64,000 bases of DNA from Priestia filamentosa (GCF_900177535.1 NZ_FXAJ01000002.1:558001-622000); one strand, 5' to 3'; shown: positions 46,016 to 55,644, counted from the stretch's first letter. The notes: generated by a model from the letters alone, not told the origin. Numbers and translations: made by a program.

Positions 46016-46492
46016 TTGAAAAAGAAACGATATATGTATATAGGATTCTTTTTTCTTTTCAGCCTCTTGCTTTCGGCTTGCTCGACTAAACCAGATGCAG
46101 CGAAACAATATAAGATGGAACATCCTCTTCAAGCTGAGATTATTCTACCAAAGTCGCTATCAACGAATACAGAGACAACCTTTAGAGTCAATCTAACTCA
46201 AGAGGGGAAAAAAGTGGAGAATCCAGATTATGTCCATTTTGAGATATGGAAACAAGATGGCTCAGTAAAATTTCCAATGGAACAAGCTGAGAAAGAGAAA
46301 AGGGGCACTTATCGTTTAACGAAAAAGCTAAAGCAAGATGGGTTATATTATGTACAAGTACATGCTAGTAAAGGCGGAGATCCTATTATGCCGAAGAAAC
46401 AGTTTATTGTAGGGGAATTATCTAAGAGTGAATTAGAACTTCTACAAGATGGCGCTCCTAAACAAGAGAATGGACATCAACATCATCACTAA
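46016..46492 (+). CDS. FixH/YtkA-like lipoprotein with His-rich tail
   Basis: A 158-residue surface lipoprotein. The lipobox LLSAC gives lipidated Cys22; residues about 35-140 form the FixH/YtkA beta-sandwich (TTFRVNLTQEGKKVENPDYV, YYVQVHA). It ends in NGHQHHH, a possible metal-binding tail. The start is TTG at 46016 after AAGGAGG. It probably works with the PepSY protein. Confidence 0.75.
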   Translation: MKKKRYMYIGFFFLFSLLLSACSTKPDAAKQYKMEHPLQAEIILPKSLSTNTETTFRVNLTQEGKKVENPDYVHFEIWKQDGSVKFPMEQAEKEKRGTYRLTKKLKQDGLYYVQVHASKGGDPIMPKKQFIVGELSKSELELLQDGAPKQENGHQHHH

Positions 46493-46501
46493 TTTAGTAA
46501 A

Positions 46502-46535
46502 AACCCCTCCTTCTAATAAAGGTAGGGGTTCCTTA
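46502..46535. terminator. Terminator between FixH-like gene and tatC
   Basis: AAAACCCC TCCTT and AAGG TA GGGGTT form the stem between convergent genes. Confidence 0.75.
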
Positions 46536-46692
46536 CGATCTTTTATACCCATTCAAAAATAAGCATAATACTTAAAAGGACCGAGCGGTTTAGGTCTGGT
46601 TTTTCTTAGGTTTCTATAATTCATTTGTTCGAGCTTGTGCATTTTAAATAAGGCAATAAGTCCATCGTCTATCATAGTCATAGTTGTTCGGA

Positions 46693-47415
46693 TTATATCG
46701 AAACATCGCTTTCAATTCGCTTTTTATAAACAAACTTGGAAATAGTGATACTCAATTCATACAGAAGCAACAAAGGAACAATCACTAGAATGTCCGAGAT
46801 AAAATCAGGCGGAGTGATTAAAACTGACACAACAATGAGGGCAAAATAGGAGAGTTTCCTTGCTTTAGCTAATCTCATTGGATTAAGAATTCCAAGTCTC
46901 GTTAAAAACATTACGACCAAAGGCATCTCGAATAAGAAGCCAAAGGGTAAACTCAAATGAAGCATGAAACGAAAATATTCCTCTGCCGTAAACATTGTTT
47001 CGAACTGCCCAACGGACAAGTTTGTTAAAAATCCTAATACGGTCGGAAACAGTACAAAATATCCAAAAGATATCCCCATAATAAATAAAACAAATATCCC
47101 TGGGATAAAGCTTAAAGTCACCATACTCTCTTCTCTTGTCAGAGCCGGCTTTACGAATCGCCATGCCTGGTATGCAGCTACAGGAATAGTAAAAGCTATG
47201 GCACATATAGTCGAGATAATCATATATACCCATAAAATATCACCTGGGCCCAAGATAGCTAATTTCCCATCAAGATCTCTAACTAACCAATTATACATAT
47301 CTTCTACAAAAATAAATGCAGCAACAAGGAAAATGATAAAGGTAAACAAGATTTTAATAATTCTTTGACGAAGTTCATTCAAATGTCCAATAAGTTCTCC
47401 ATGGTCGTTTTCCAT
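46693..47415 (-). CDS. tatC: Sec-independent translocase TatC
   Basis: A 240-residue six-helix receptor for twin-arginine signal peptides. HLNELRQRIIK at the N-terminus, AYQAWRFVKPALTREE and the periplasmic FLTNLSVGQFETMFTAEEYFRF loop are TatC hallmarks. It is 73 bases downstream of tatA on the minus strand. With TatA it forms a minimal two-component Bacillus-type translocase. A Tat substrate is encoded at 48687. Confidence 0.95.
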   Translation of the reverse strand: MENDHGELIGHLNELRQRIIKILFTFIIFLVAAFIFVEDMYNWLVRDLDGKLAILGPGDILWVYMIISTICAIAFTIPVAAYQAWRFVKPALTREESMVTLSFIPGIFVLFIMGISFGYFVLFPTVLGFLTNLSVGQFETMFTAEEYFRFMLHLSLPFGFLFEMPLVVMFLTRLGILNPMRLAKARKLSYFALIVVSVLITPPDFISDILVIVPLLLLYELSITISKFVYKKRIESDVSI

Positions 47416-47488
47416 GTCAGTTGCCTCCTGCTATCATATAAGTATGAGATAAAATAGAAATAGACGAGTCACCCCGTCTATATATTCT

Positions 47489-47713
47489 TTATTTAATTAC
47501 CGATTTCTCTTGCGGCTTTTCAACAGCCGTTAATTGAGGTTTTTTCTCTTCCTCTTTATCATCCTCATAAACTAACCCCTTAGTTGCACTCTTAAATTCG
47601 GTCAAAGTCCGACCAAAAGCTCGCCCGATCTCAGGTAATTTAGAAGGTCCAAAAATCACAAGGGCAATAATAAGAATTAGAATCAAGCCTGGAATACCGA
47701 TATTTTGAAACAT
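47489..47713 (-). CDS. tatA: Sec-independent translocase TatA
   Basis: A 74-residue single-pass protein. The helix [20 protein letters not shown] is followed by [17 protein letters not shown], the FGP hinge and amphipathic helix of TatA, and a charged tail. The ATG at 47713 follows GGAGG; a GTG one codon earlier is also possible. Pore-forming partner of TatC. Confidence 0.95.
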   Translation of the reverse strand: MFQNIGIPGLILILIIALVIFGPSKLPEIGRAFGRTLTEFKSATKGLVYEDDKEEEKKPQLTAVEKPQEKSVIK

Positions 47714-48054
47714 CACTTAAATCCTCCATTCAAAAATATTCTTCTGCACATAAGCTCTAGAGAATTTCTTTTTAAAGTTTTTGGCAACCTTAAAAAGTAG
47801 CAACATCTAGCACTTTTCTCAGGATTGACAGTCATAAGGACGCCATTTATTTATAATTCTTTTCATATATTCCCAAAGCTGTTCATTTTTTATACGTAAT
47901 TCAAAAAGACCAAAAATTCTATCCACATATTTTATGAATGAATGACCAAAGTATAGGCTTTTTCTAAGTACTTTAATCTAGTAATACATGTTTCTTATTA
48001 CATAGGGAATCGTAAAGAATTAAAGATGACATAAATCAAGAAAGGGGGATGACT
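47714..48054. other. Divergent promoter region of tatA and the acidic lipoprotein
   Basis: AT-rich, with no ORF bearing a ribosome binding site. No clear operator was found. Confidence 0.4.
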
Positions 48055-48378
48055 ATGAATAAAAAACGGTATCTTATCATGACAAGTATATTTTTATTCG
48101 CTTTGATGGTAGTGGGTTGTAATGCGAATCAAGATCCTGATCCTCAAGACGATCAAAATCAGGTAGATGAAAATGAAAATGCGGATAATATTGATAAGAT
48201 GAATGACCATATAGATGATACAACGGAAGATGTGGATAATATTAATGGTGATAAAGAAAACGAAATGCCCTCTGGAGTTGATGAGGACGATAATGCAGAA
48301 GAAGATGCAGTTCCAGATCCAGAAGATCCAGTAGGAGATCTAGAAGATTTGAAAGATGAAAATAAGAGAGAGAATTAA
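48055..48378 (+). CDS. Small acidic lipoprotein
   Basis: A 107-residue lipoprotein. The signal peptide ends in MVVGC (lipidated Cys22); the rest is almost entirely Asp, Glu and Asn with little predicted structure. AAAGGGGG precedes the ATG at 48055. Such proteins may bind cations on the outer membrane face. No family is recognised. Confidence 0.65.
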   Translation: MNKKRYLIMTSIFLFALMVVGCNANQDPDPQDDQNQVDENENADNIDKMNDHIDDTTEDVDNINGDKENEMPSGVDEDDNAEEDAVPDPEDPVGDLEDLKDENKREN

Positions 48379-48399
48379 TAAAATGCCTTAATAGCACCT

Positions 48400-48436
48400 T
48401 AAAAAAAGAAACTCTGATTCAGAGTTTCTTTTTTTA
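48400..48436 (+). terminator. Terminator after the acidic lipoprotein gene
   Basis: AAAAAAGAAACTCTG, ATT, CAGAGTTTCTTTTTTT: a perfect 15-bp stem. The following 250 bases to 48686 show nothing recognisable apart from a GGAGGG Shine-Dalgarno. Confidence 0.9.
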
Positions 48437-48686
48437 TAATCTACACTATATTAAAGTCTTAAAAATGAGCATGGTTTTTTAACAAGGTCATCATTTTAGG
48501 AGTCCATTAAAAATAAAGGGTGGTGGTAAAAGAAGTAATAACGTATTCACTCTTACCCTTTACGCCTCTCCATATCAACATAAACTCCTCTACTACATTA
48601 ATTCATTCGAAAAATTGTAATAGTTGTATTAATTTACCTAGAGATACCGATACTTTATTAATAAATATAAAAATGGAGGGAATTAC

Positions 48687-49421
48687 ATGACTAATGAAAA
48701 AGATACCGTAAATCACTCACGCAGACGCTTTATAAAAAAATCTGGTTTAGTAGTGGGAGGTACCCTATTAGGAACCTTTATAGGCACTAGTGTCCAGGGG
48801 AATAACCAACAGTCACCTCCTCCTCCAACGAGCGAAAAGAAAAATTACAACAGAGCTTTAAAATTTTTCACCCGTCGTGAAGATTTTGATACGCTAAGCG
48901 CTGCCACTGAACGCATTTTTCCTGAAGATGAAAATGGACCAGGAGCTATTCAATTAGGCGTTCCTTATTTTATTGATCATGAGTTGGCAAGTGGATATGG
49001 ACATAATGATAGAGAATATATGAAAGGACCTTTTTTCTTAGGAAGTGAATTTCAAGGTTACCAATCACCACTCAAACGACGTGATCTTTTCTTAAAGGGG
49101 CTTCGTAAAATTGAAGAGGTCAGTAAAAATGATTATAATGCTTCCTTTGTCGATCTGGAGGATGAACAGCAAGATGAATTGTTGACTAAGTTTGAAGAAG
49201 ATAAGGTGGAGATAAAAGGCGTAAAGGCTTCATTTTTCTTTAATACGTTAATATCTGCCACTTTTTCCGGTGCTTATGCCGATCCTCTGTATGGCGGAAA
49301 TGCCGACATGGAAGGGTGGAATATGAAAGAATTTCCGGGCGCCCAAATGAGCTATTTGAATGAAATCGAAGAAGAAAACTTTATAAAAAAAGGACCAATC
49401 GCATTAAATGATCATATGTAA
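48687..49421 (+). CDS. Gluconate 2-dehydrogenase-like subunit 3 with Tat signal
   Basis: A 244-residue small subunit of a GADH-type membrane dehydrogenase. The N-terminus SRRRFIKKSGLVVGGTLLG (from residue 11) is a textbook twin-arginine signal; the Pfam-type region runs from RREDFDTLSAATERIFPEDE to about 215. It is 12 bases before the flavoprotein gene. The large subunit has no signal of its own, so this subunit probably carries it through TatAC. Confidence 0.87.
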   Translation: MTNEKDTVNHSRRRFIKKSGLVVGGTLLGTFIGTSVQGNNQQSPPPPTSEKKNYNRALKFFTRREDFDTLSAATERIFPEDENGPGAIQLGVPYFIDHELASGYGHNDREYMKGPFFLGSEFQGYQSPLKRRDLFLKGLRKIEEVSKNDYNASFVDLEDEQQDELLTKFEEDKVEIKGVKASFFFNTLISATFSGAYADPLYGGNADMEGWNMKEFPGAQMSYLNEIEEENFIKKGPIALNDHM

Positions 49422-49433
49422 AGGAGAAAGTCT

Positions 49434-51169
49434 ATGGTTACAAAATTGGACAAGGTTGATGTTGTAGTAGTAGGTATCGGTTGGGCAGGGGGCATTATTT
49501 CTGCGGAACTGGCAAAACAAGGCTTAAAAGTCGTTGGCCTTGAACGAGGAAAATATAAAACAACTGAAGATTACCAAATGGTGCATGATGAGTATCGATA
49601 TGCTGTTCGTTATGAATTAATGCAAGATTTGTCGAAAGAGACCATTACTTTCAGAAATAACCCAGATGAGCAGGCATTACCGATGAGACAGCTTGGAGCG
49701 TTTCTGCTTGGAACTGGAGTAGGAGGAGCGAGTACCCATTGGAATGGGGACACGTGGCGTTTTCTTCCATATGATTTCGAGCTGAAGACAATGACTGAAA
49801 AAAATATGGAAAAAATAAAATTCCTAATGAGTATACCATTCAGGATTGGGGCATTACATACGACGAATTAGAACCTTATTATGATAAATTTGAAAAAACA
49901 GCTGGCACAAGCGGGGAAGAGAGCCCTCTTGGACCACCAAGAAAGAATCCATATCCTAATCCACCAATGAAAACTACACCGATGCTGGAGCTTTTTACAA
50001 AGTCCGCTAAAAACCTTGGACTCCATCCGTTCCGTCTTCCATCAGGTAATCTTTCACAAACATATACAAATCCGGATGGGCAAACGCTAAATCAGTGTCA
50101 ATATTGTGGATTCTGTGAAAAATTCGGTTGTGAATACGGAGCAAAATCTACTCCGGTTGTGACGGTCATTCCGACAGCGGAGAAAACTGGTAATTTTGAT
50201 TTACGCCCATACTCCAACGTAACGGGTATTATTCATGATGGAAAAAAGGCTGCTGGAGTACGCTATGTAGATGTTCAAACAGGAGAAGAATTTGAACAGG
50301 CTGCAGATGTAGTTGTGTTGACAAGTTATACAATGAACAATTCCAAGTTATTGCTGCTGTCTGAACTCGGACGCCCATATGATCCAAAAACCGGTGATGG
50401 TGTGATCGGTAAAAACTACTGTTACCATATCACCGCAAAAGCGACAGGTTTCTTTAAGGATAAATATAATGCTTCTATGGGGGCAGGAGCTCTCGGTGTA
50501 ACAGTGGATGACTATAACGGCGATTTCTTTGATCACACTGATCTAGATTTCATTCATGGTGGGTCCATTTCAATTAAACAATTAGGTAAACGGCCAATTT
50601 TAGAAAATGCGGTTCCTAAAGGAACTAAAGTGTGGGGGAAAGAATTTAAACAACAATCCATCAAGTACTATAATCGTTCTATTGCTGCTTGGGCTCAGGG
50701 AACTTCTTTGCCACATCGCAATAATTATATTAGTTTGGATCCAACCTATAAAGACGCATATGGACTCCCATTGACTCGATTGACCTATGATTTCACTGAA
50801 CACGATGCTAAAATTTTTCATTTTCTTACCGACAGAATTGCAGAAATTATAGAAGAAATGGGTGCGGAATTAGTCGAGAAAGGGGAAATAAGTGAGCACT
50901 TTGATATCGTACCAGGATGGAATGACCATATCACTGGTGGAGTTATCTTGGGAGACAATCCAGAAACATCTGCACTCAATAATTACCTCCAAATGTGGGA
51001 TGCAGAGAATGTTTTTGTCATTGGTGCGTCTGCTTTTCCACATAACGGTGGCTATAACCCTACAGGAACAGTAGGTGCATTGGCATATCGAGCTGCTGAA
51101 GGCATACAAAAATACTTAGAAAAAGGTGGGCAACTTGTGAAAGCTAACCTCAAAAATAAGCTTGCATAA
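49434..51169 (+). pseudogene. GMC-family flavoprotein dehydrogenase (GADH large subunit), one-base frameshift
   Basis: FAD-containing catalytic subunit of a gluconate/aldose 2-dehydrogenase-like complex. VVVGIGWAGGIISAELA is the FAD loop; GTGVGGASTHWNGDTWRF and the C-terminal DHITGGVILG and HNGGYNPTGTVGALAYRAAE are GMC motifs; CQYCGFCEKFGCEYGAKS is a Cys-rich insert. The frame breaks in a 7-A run (49798-49804): one extra A would join both parts into a protein of about 578 residues, the normal family length. After the break the product would stop at 49871. It could be a sequencing error, a recent mutation or a phase-variable run; the rest is intact. Confidence 0.85.
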
Positions 51170-51200
51170 CATAAAGAAAAAAGAAGCGCCAAAGGGCAAG

Positions 51201-51233
51201 GAACCATTAACTTTCGGCTTAATGGTTCTTTAT
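51201..51233 (+). terminator. Terminator after the GMC gene
   Basis: AGGAACCATTAA pairs with TTAATGGTTCTTT across CTTTCGGC. Confidence 0.75.
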
Positions 51234-51401
51234 TTACTGTGAGTTTTTAGATAGATAATAGAGATAATAATTGCTTTGGATGTAAATAATAAAATATGAA
51301 CGAAACAGGTGCTCATGTTATTAAATTAGAAAATAGTTTTTCACCTTTATTGCCTATCATAATTAAGTTATCATAGAAAATTTTGATTCGGAGGTTATAA
51401 T

Positions 51402-51743
51402 ATGAAAAAAATATTGATTACTTCTGGAATCAATATTGTTCTCATAGGATGTTTATTATTTTTACTGTTTTTTTATAAAGGATCTCATAATTTACAAAAT
51501 GAGGACGGGGAAGCAACAACTGTCGGCAATCCAGAAGAAATTGTAAGTCAAAATTGTATATCTTGCCATGGAGATAACTTACAAGGCGGGTCTGGACCGC
51601 CTTTAAATAGAGTAGGTTTAAAATATCAGCAAAATGAAATAGAAGATATCATTAATAATGGTAAAGGCGCTATGCCAGCGGGGGTTATTTCTGCAGAAGA
51701 GGCTAAAATTGTGGCTGAATGGTTGTCACAAAAAGAGGGATAA
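51402..51743 (+). CDS. Membrane-anchored monoheme cytochrome c
   Basis: A 113-residue class I cytochrome c of the c551/c550 type. An N-terminal membrane anchor (residues about 5-26) is followed by the heme motif CISCH (52-56) and axial Met91 in KGAMPAG. CGGAGG precedes the ATG. It is a likely electron acceptor of the GADH-like complex next door, replacing the multiheme subunit of proteobacterial enzymes. This link is inferred. Confidence 0.87.
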   Translation: MKKILITSGINIVLIGCLLFLLFFYKGSHNLQNEDGEATTVGNPEEIVSQNCISCHGDNLQGGSGPPLNRVGLKYQQNEIEDIINNGKGAMPAGVISAEEAKIVAEWLSQKEG

Positions 51744-51866
51744 TCCTACATGCATGGAACGATAGGGCAATAAATAAAAATATTTTTATGATTTAAATAA
51801 AATACAAAGTAGCCTGTGCCTAATAAATGTGACGCAAGCTGCTTTATATTTTACGAATGAATATAG

Positions 51867-52127
51867 TTAGAAAAGAGAAGACCAATTAAAAAAGATAGAC
51901 CAAACAATGGTGTTAACTAATAAGCCGCTAACTAAAAAAATCCATTGGTTTTCTTTCTCTTCCCAGCAAGTAACAATAAGGGCAATTCCAATTAGAACTC
52001 CGATAAAGGAAAGCCACGGGAACGGATCAAAGGTTTTTAAACAATAAATACCTAAACAAAGGGTTAACAGTAAAGACAATAAAAGCTCACTGAATAATGA
52101 TAATTCAGTTTTAATATGAGTATTCAT
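51867..52127 (-). CDS. Small membrane protein, three helices
   Basis: An 86-residue hydrophobic protein with helices at about 13-30, 36-54 and 62-82. AGGAGG sits right before its ATG. No family is recognised. It is convergent with the cytochrome gene. Confidence 0.6.
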   Translation of the reverse strand: MNTHIKTELSLFSELLLSLLLTLCLGIYCLKTFDPFPWLSFIGVLIGIALIVTCWEEKENQWIFLVSGLLVNTIVWSIFFNWSSLF

Positions 52128-52802
52128 TTTTATCCTCCTAAAAAGTATTTTATCTTCAATATCCTTTGACTTAGAATGTCGTGAATCTTTCTTAATAGTT
52201 ATCCAAATTTAATTAAAAGCAAAGTGTAAATGTATCCTAAAGAGTAAGACATCTTTAATTTACTCGGATATAAACACGTTTATACAGTGGGGGAATATCA
52301 CAACGATTTCAAGAACATGGCATATAGGAGGCAATTTTTAAAGCCCTTAATGCAAACCAGAGAATTTTTTGATGTTTAGATAGTAAGGGGACATGAACTC
52401 TTTGATTAGATAAGTAAAGTGTAAAAGGAGAATGTAACCCTCTAAAAAAAGCACAAATCCGTTGATTGACAAGAAATTTGTTCCTTTTCTCTTCCTGCAA
52501 CTATACTTTTACAAACTAATCATTTGTTAATTTAAGATGATTCCTCTCTAATTCAACCCTATATTGATATATCTGTAGTATGAGCAATGGATAATCGCCT
52601 CTCTCCCTCATTTCGACAAGTCCCGAAAACTTAGGTTGTATTATAGATACCGCTTTTCTGTTAATAAAATGATTTCAGGCTGCTAATGTTTCTACTTGAA
52701 TAAATGTTGATTCTTCATACTGAACCTCATCCCTTTTTTAGATTGATAGTATTAGTATGTTTGTCATTGTTACAGATTGTTTTATAGCCAGGTTTCTTTA
52801 AA
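52128..52802. other. Long gene-poor stretch with a degenerate repeat (copy E)
   Basis: No gene with a ribosome binding site. At 52450-52490 AGCACAAATCCGTTGATTGAC and AAATTTGTTCCTTTTCTCTTC resemble the hairpin of the 13-22 kb repeat family (GTTGATTGA loop as in copy B), but the arms are eroded. The remainder shows nothing I recognise. Confidence 0.45.
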
Positions 52803-52835
52803 TAAGCACCTTTCTTCGGATTAGGTGCTTTTTGC
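52803..52835. terminator. Terminator hairpin in the gap before the ALDH gene
   Basis: AAGCACCT and AGGTGCTT form the stem around TTCTTCGGATT, followed by TTTGC. It has no obvious gene directly upstream. Confidence 0.7.
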
Positions 52836-52977
52836 TTTGATGAAGAAAAGAATTAAATAACTTTTTATTTGTACGCAATAGGCGTTCAGAAAGGTTTTTT
52901 GAATAAAAAATGAACTTTTATATTCCCTTTTTCAAAAAATGATTTACAACACGTCAAATTGCTGTTATATTATAATT

Positions 52978-53009
52978 AATAAATAATTCTAAAAATTTAA
53001 TTATTTATT
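52978..53009. promoter_or_regulatory. Inverted repeat upstream of the ALDH gene
   Basis: AATAAATAATT (52978-52988) and AATTATTTATT (52999-53009) are perfect inverted arms around 10 bases, 45 bases before the start. It is a candidate operator. The base composition is very AT-rich, so chance cannot be excluded. Confidence 0.4.
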
Positions 53010-53053
53010 GTTCCAAAAAGAAGAAGATAAACATTAAACAAGGAGAGGTAGAC

Positions 53054-54544
53054 ATGATGAGAGCAACTGATTACAAATTAAAACCAAAAGTAAAAGAATT
53101 CTTAGAAGAACCTATAGGTCTTTATATTGATGGGAAATACGTACAAGCAGTTAATGGGGAAACATTCGATGTTGTTAATCCTGCTAATGAAGAGGTCATT
53201 GCGCAAGTTAGCGAAGCACAAACTGAAGATATTGATATTGCTGTTCAAGCTGCAAAAAAAGCATTCGATGAAGGCGCGTGGGCAGAAATGGAAGCGGCTA
53301 CACGCTCACATCTTATTTATAAGTTTGCAGATCTTTTGGAAGAAAACCGTGAAGAGCTTGCGCAACTCGAGGCTCTTGATAACGGTAAGCCATATAAAGT
53401 TGCCTTAACAGATGATGTTGATGGATCCATCCAACACTTTAGATATTATGCGGGTTTTTCCACAAAAATCCAAGGGAAAACGACACAAGTATCACCAGAG
53501 TATGTCAATTACACTACGCACGAACCTGTGGGAGTTGTAGGGCAGATTATTCCATGGAATTTCCCTCTTTTGATGGCTGCTTGGAAGCTCGGCTCTGCTT
53601 TAGCTGTTGGATGCACAGTTGTGATCAAACCTGCAAGTGAAACACCGCTTTCTCTACTTTATATAGCAAAACTGTTCAAAGAAGCTGGTTTTCCAGACGG
53701 TGTAGTTAACATCACTCCTGGCTCTGGACGTGTTGCCGGGGATGCAATTGTTACCCATAATTTAGTGAAAAAAGTGTCCTTTACTGGATCAACTGCTGTA
53801 GGAAAAGAAGTCATGAAGAAAGCTGCAGATCAAATCAAAGGAATCACGCTCGAACTAGGGGGTAAATCACCTAGCATAATTCTAGAGGATGCTAACCTAG
53901 AAGAAGCGATTGAAGGGGCATTTAACGGAACAATGTACAATCATGGACAAAACTGCAGTGCTTGCACACGAGTCTATGTTCATCGCAAACACTATGATTA
54001 TGTAGTAAAAGCATTGGCAGAACGCATGAACACGTTGAAACTAGGCCCAGGAATGGATCCGGAGACAGATATGGGGCCACTTGTCTCAGCAAAACAAAAA
54101 CAAACCGTTCTTGGCTACATCGAGCAAGGAAAAAGAGAAGGTGCACGTCTTGTTGCGGGAGGCGAAAAAACCTATGATACGGGCTATTTTGTTGAACCAG
54201 CCATTTTTGCAGATGTAACAGACGACATGACAATTGCACGTGAAGAAATCTTTGGACCCGTCATGTCAGTTTTCGTTTTTGATACGGTTGAAGAAGTGAT
54301 TAAAAGAGCAAATGATAGCGATTACGGTTTGGCAGCTAGCGTTTGGACAGAAAGTATCAAAAAAGGTCATTATATTTCTCGTAAACTAGAAGCAGGAACC
54401 GTTTGGATTAACGACGTTGGTCTTGAGTGGGAGACCATGCCATTTGGTGGATACAAACAATCTGGTATTGGACGTGAAATGGGTGGAGAGTATGGCCTGG
54501 AAAACTACACAGAAGTAAAAAGTGTATATGTAAAGATTAAATAA
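53054..54544 (+). CDS. Aldehyde dehydrogenase (NAD), DhaS/betaine-aldehyde type
   Basis: A 496-residue ALDH. PWNFPLLMAAWKLGSALAVG, FTGSTAVG, LELGGKSP (general base Glu) and NHGQNCSACTR (catalytic Cys) are in order; FGPVMSV and PFGGYKQSGIGREMG close the fold. AGGAGAGG precedes ATGATG. It starts a cluster with a DapA-type lyase, an amine oxidase and an MFS carrier. It should oxidise the aldehyde formed by one of those enzymes. Confidence 0.88.
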   Translation: MMRATDYKLKPKVKEFLEEPIGLYIDGKYVQAVNGETFDVVNPANEEVIAQVSEAQTEDIDIAVQAAKKAFDEGAWAEMEAATRSHLIYKFADLLEENREELAQLEALDNGKPYKVALTDDVDGSIQHFRYYAGFSTKIQGKTTQVSPEYVNYTTHEPVGVVGQIIPWNFPLLMAAWKLGSALAVGCTVVIKPASETPLSLLYIAKLFKEAGFPDGVVNITPGSGRVAGDAIVTHNLVKKVSFTGSTAVGKEVMKKAADQIKGITLELGGKSPSIILEDANLEEAIEGAFNGTMYNHGQNCSACTRVYVHRKHYDYVVKALAERMNTLKLGPGMDPETDMGPLVSAKQKQTVLGYIEQGKREGARLVAGGEKTYDTGYFVEPAIFADVTDDMTIAREEIFGPVMSVFVFDTVEEVIKRANDSDYGLAASVWTESIKKGHYISRKLEAGTVWINDVGLEWETMPFGGYKQSGIGREMGGEYGLENYTEVKSVYVKIK

Positions 54545-54704
54545 ATACAGGTTAGAAAACTTTAAAATCACGTAAATCTAGGGAATCTACACTTATCAGA
54601 AAATCAAATTCAATTTTTTAATAATATCTATTTTAATTAAAGATTTCTCAATATTCAGTTTTTATTCATTTTATATTTAACTAACTTTTACTGGAGGGCT
54701 TACT

Positions 54705-55607
54705 ATGTATAAACCGTTTGGAATGATTCCAGCTTTACCTACACCTATGAAAGAAGATAACAGTATTGACTATAAGGGGCTTGAACAAATTATCGAACAT
54801 TTGATAGGTGGAGGAATGAATTGTCTTTTAGTGGGGGGAAGTACGGGAGAATACTCACTCATGAGCATGGAAGAACGAAGAGAAGTCATCAAATTTGTAT
54901 GTGAAACATCAAAGGGTAGAGTACCTGTTATGGCGGGTACAGGATGTCATCGAACAGAAGATACCATTGAACTGACTAAATACGCAGCTGAAGTTGGGGC
55001 AGATTGTGCCTTAGTCATTAATCCTTATTATATGCCAACAAGTAGACAAGGCATTATTGATCACTACAAGGCCGTAGCAGAAAACGCTAGTATTGGCATT
55101 GTCATCTATCATTATCCAGATGCTACAGGCATTGAACTTGATCCGGAATTAATTCATGAAATCAGTCAAATAGAGGGAATTGTGGGGATTAAAAATACGG
55201 CGGATGGAGCGCATACGTCTAAACTGATTGCCTTAACAAAAAACAATCCAAATTTCGCGGTCCTGACTGGATTTGAACATTTAATCTTACCTACCTTAGC
55301 ATTAGGGGGACATGGCGCTGTGGGAGTCGTCCACAACTTGGCTCCGAAAAAAATAGCCAAACTATATGATTTGGTTGTAAATGAAAACAACGTAAAAGAA
55401 GCAACGAAATTAAATCAAGAACTGCTAGATTTATATAATGCGATTGAAGAAGAAACGATTCCGGGCACAGTAAAGGCAGGCTTGGAAGTACTGGGATTAT
55501 CAGGAGGACCAAGTCGATTACCACTCGTACCTGCTTCTAAAGAGTTCAAATCAAAGATTGAAACCATTTTAAATGAATTAGGGGAACTAAAGGTAAAACA
55601 ACATTAA
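54705..55607 (+). CDS. DapA-family (dihydrodipicolinate synthase-like) lyase/aldolase
   Basis: A 300-residue class I TIM-barrel enzyme. GGSTGEYSLMSMEERREV (Thr/Tyr region), YHYPDATGIEL (catalytic Tyr) and GIKNTADG (Schiff-base Lys) are present. It is not in a lysine operon. DapA homologs beside an ALDH act as aldolases or deaminases in catabolism, for example the 1-pyrroline-4-hydroxy-2-carboxylate deaminase of hydroxyproline breakdown, or 2-keto-3-deoxy-acid aldolases. The substrate here is not determined. Confidence 0.83.
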   Translation: MYKPFGMIPALPTPMKEDNSIDYKGLEQIIEHLIGGGMNCLLVGGSTGEYSLMSMEERREVIKFVCETSKGRVPVMAGTGCHRTEDTIELTKYAAEVGADCALVINPYYMPTSRQGIIDHYKAVAENASIGIVIYHYPDATGIELDPELIHEISQIEGIVGIKNTADGAHTSKLIALTKNNPNFAVLTGFEHLILPTLALGGHGAVGVVHNLAPKKIAKLYDLVVNENNVKEATKLNQELLDLYNAIEEETIPGTVKAGLEVLGLSGGPSRLPLVPASKEFKSKIETILNELGELKVKQH

Positions 55608-55644
55608 AAGAATGAGGGGAACTGAGGGTAAAACTATATTAAAC
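55581..55644 (+). repeat. Tandem near-duplication at the 3' end of the DapA-like gene
   Basis: GGGGAACTAAAGGTAAAAC (55581-55599) recurs as GGGGAACTGAGGGTAAAAC (55616-55634), and both are followed by a TATTAAA-like sequence. The first copy is the last coding part; the second is non-coding. Confidence 0.7.

Noticed and set aside
49795-49810. Programmed -1 ribosomal frameshift in the GMC gene
   Set aside because: The 7-A run is phased AA AAA AA, not A AAA AAA, and no clear downstream stem or pseudoknot was found. A length change of the run is the simpler reading.
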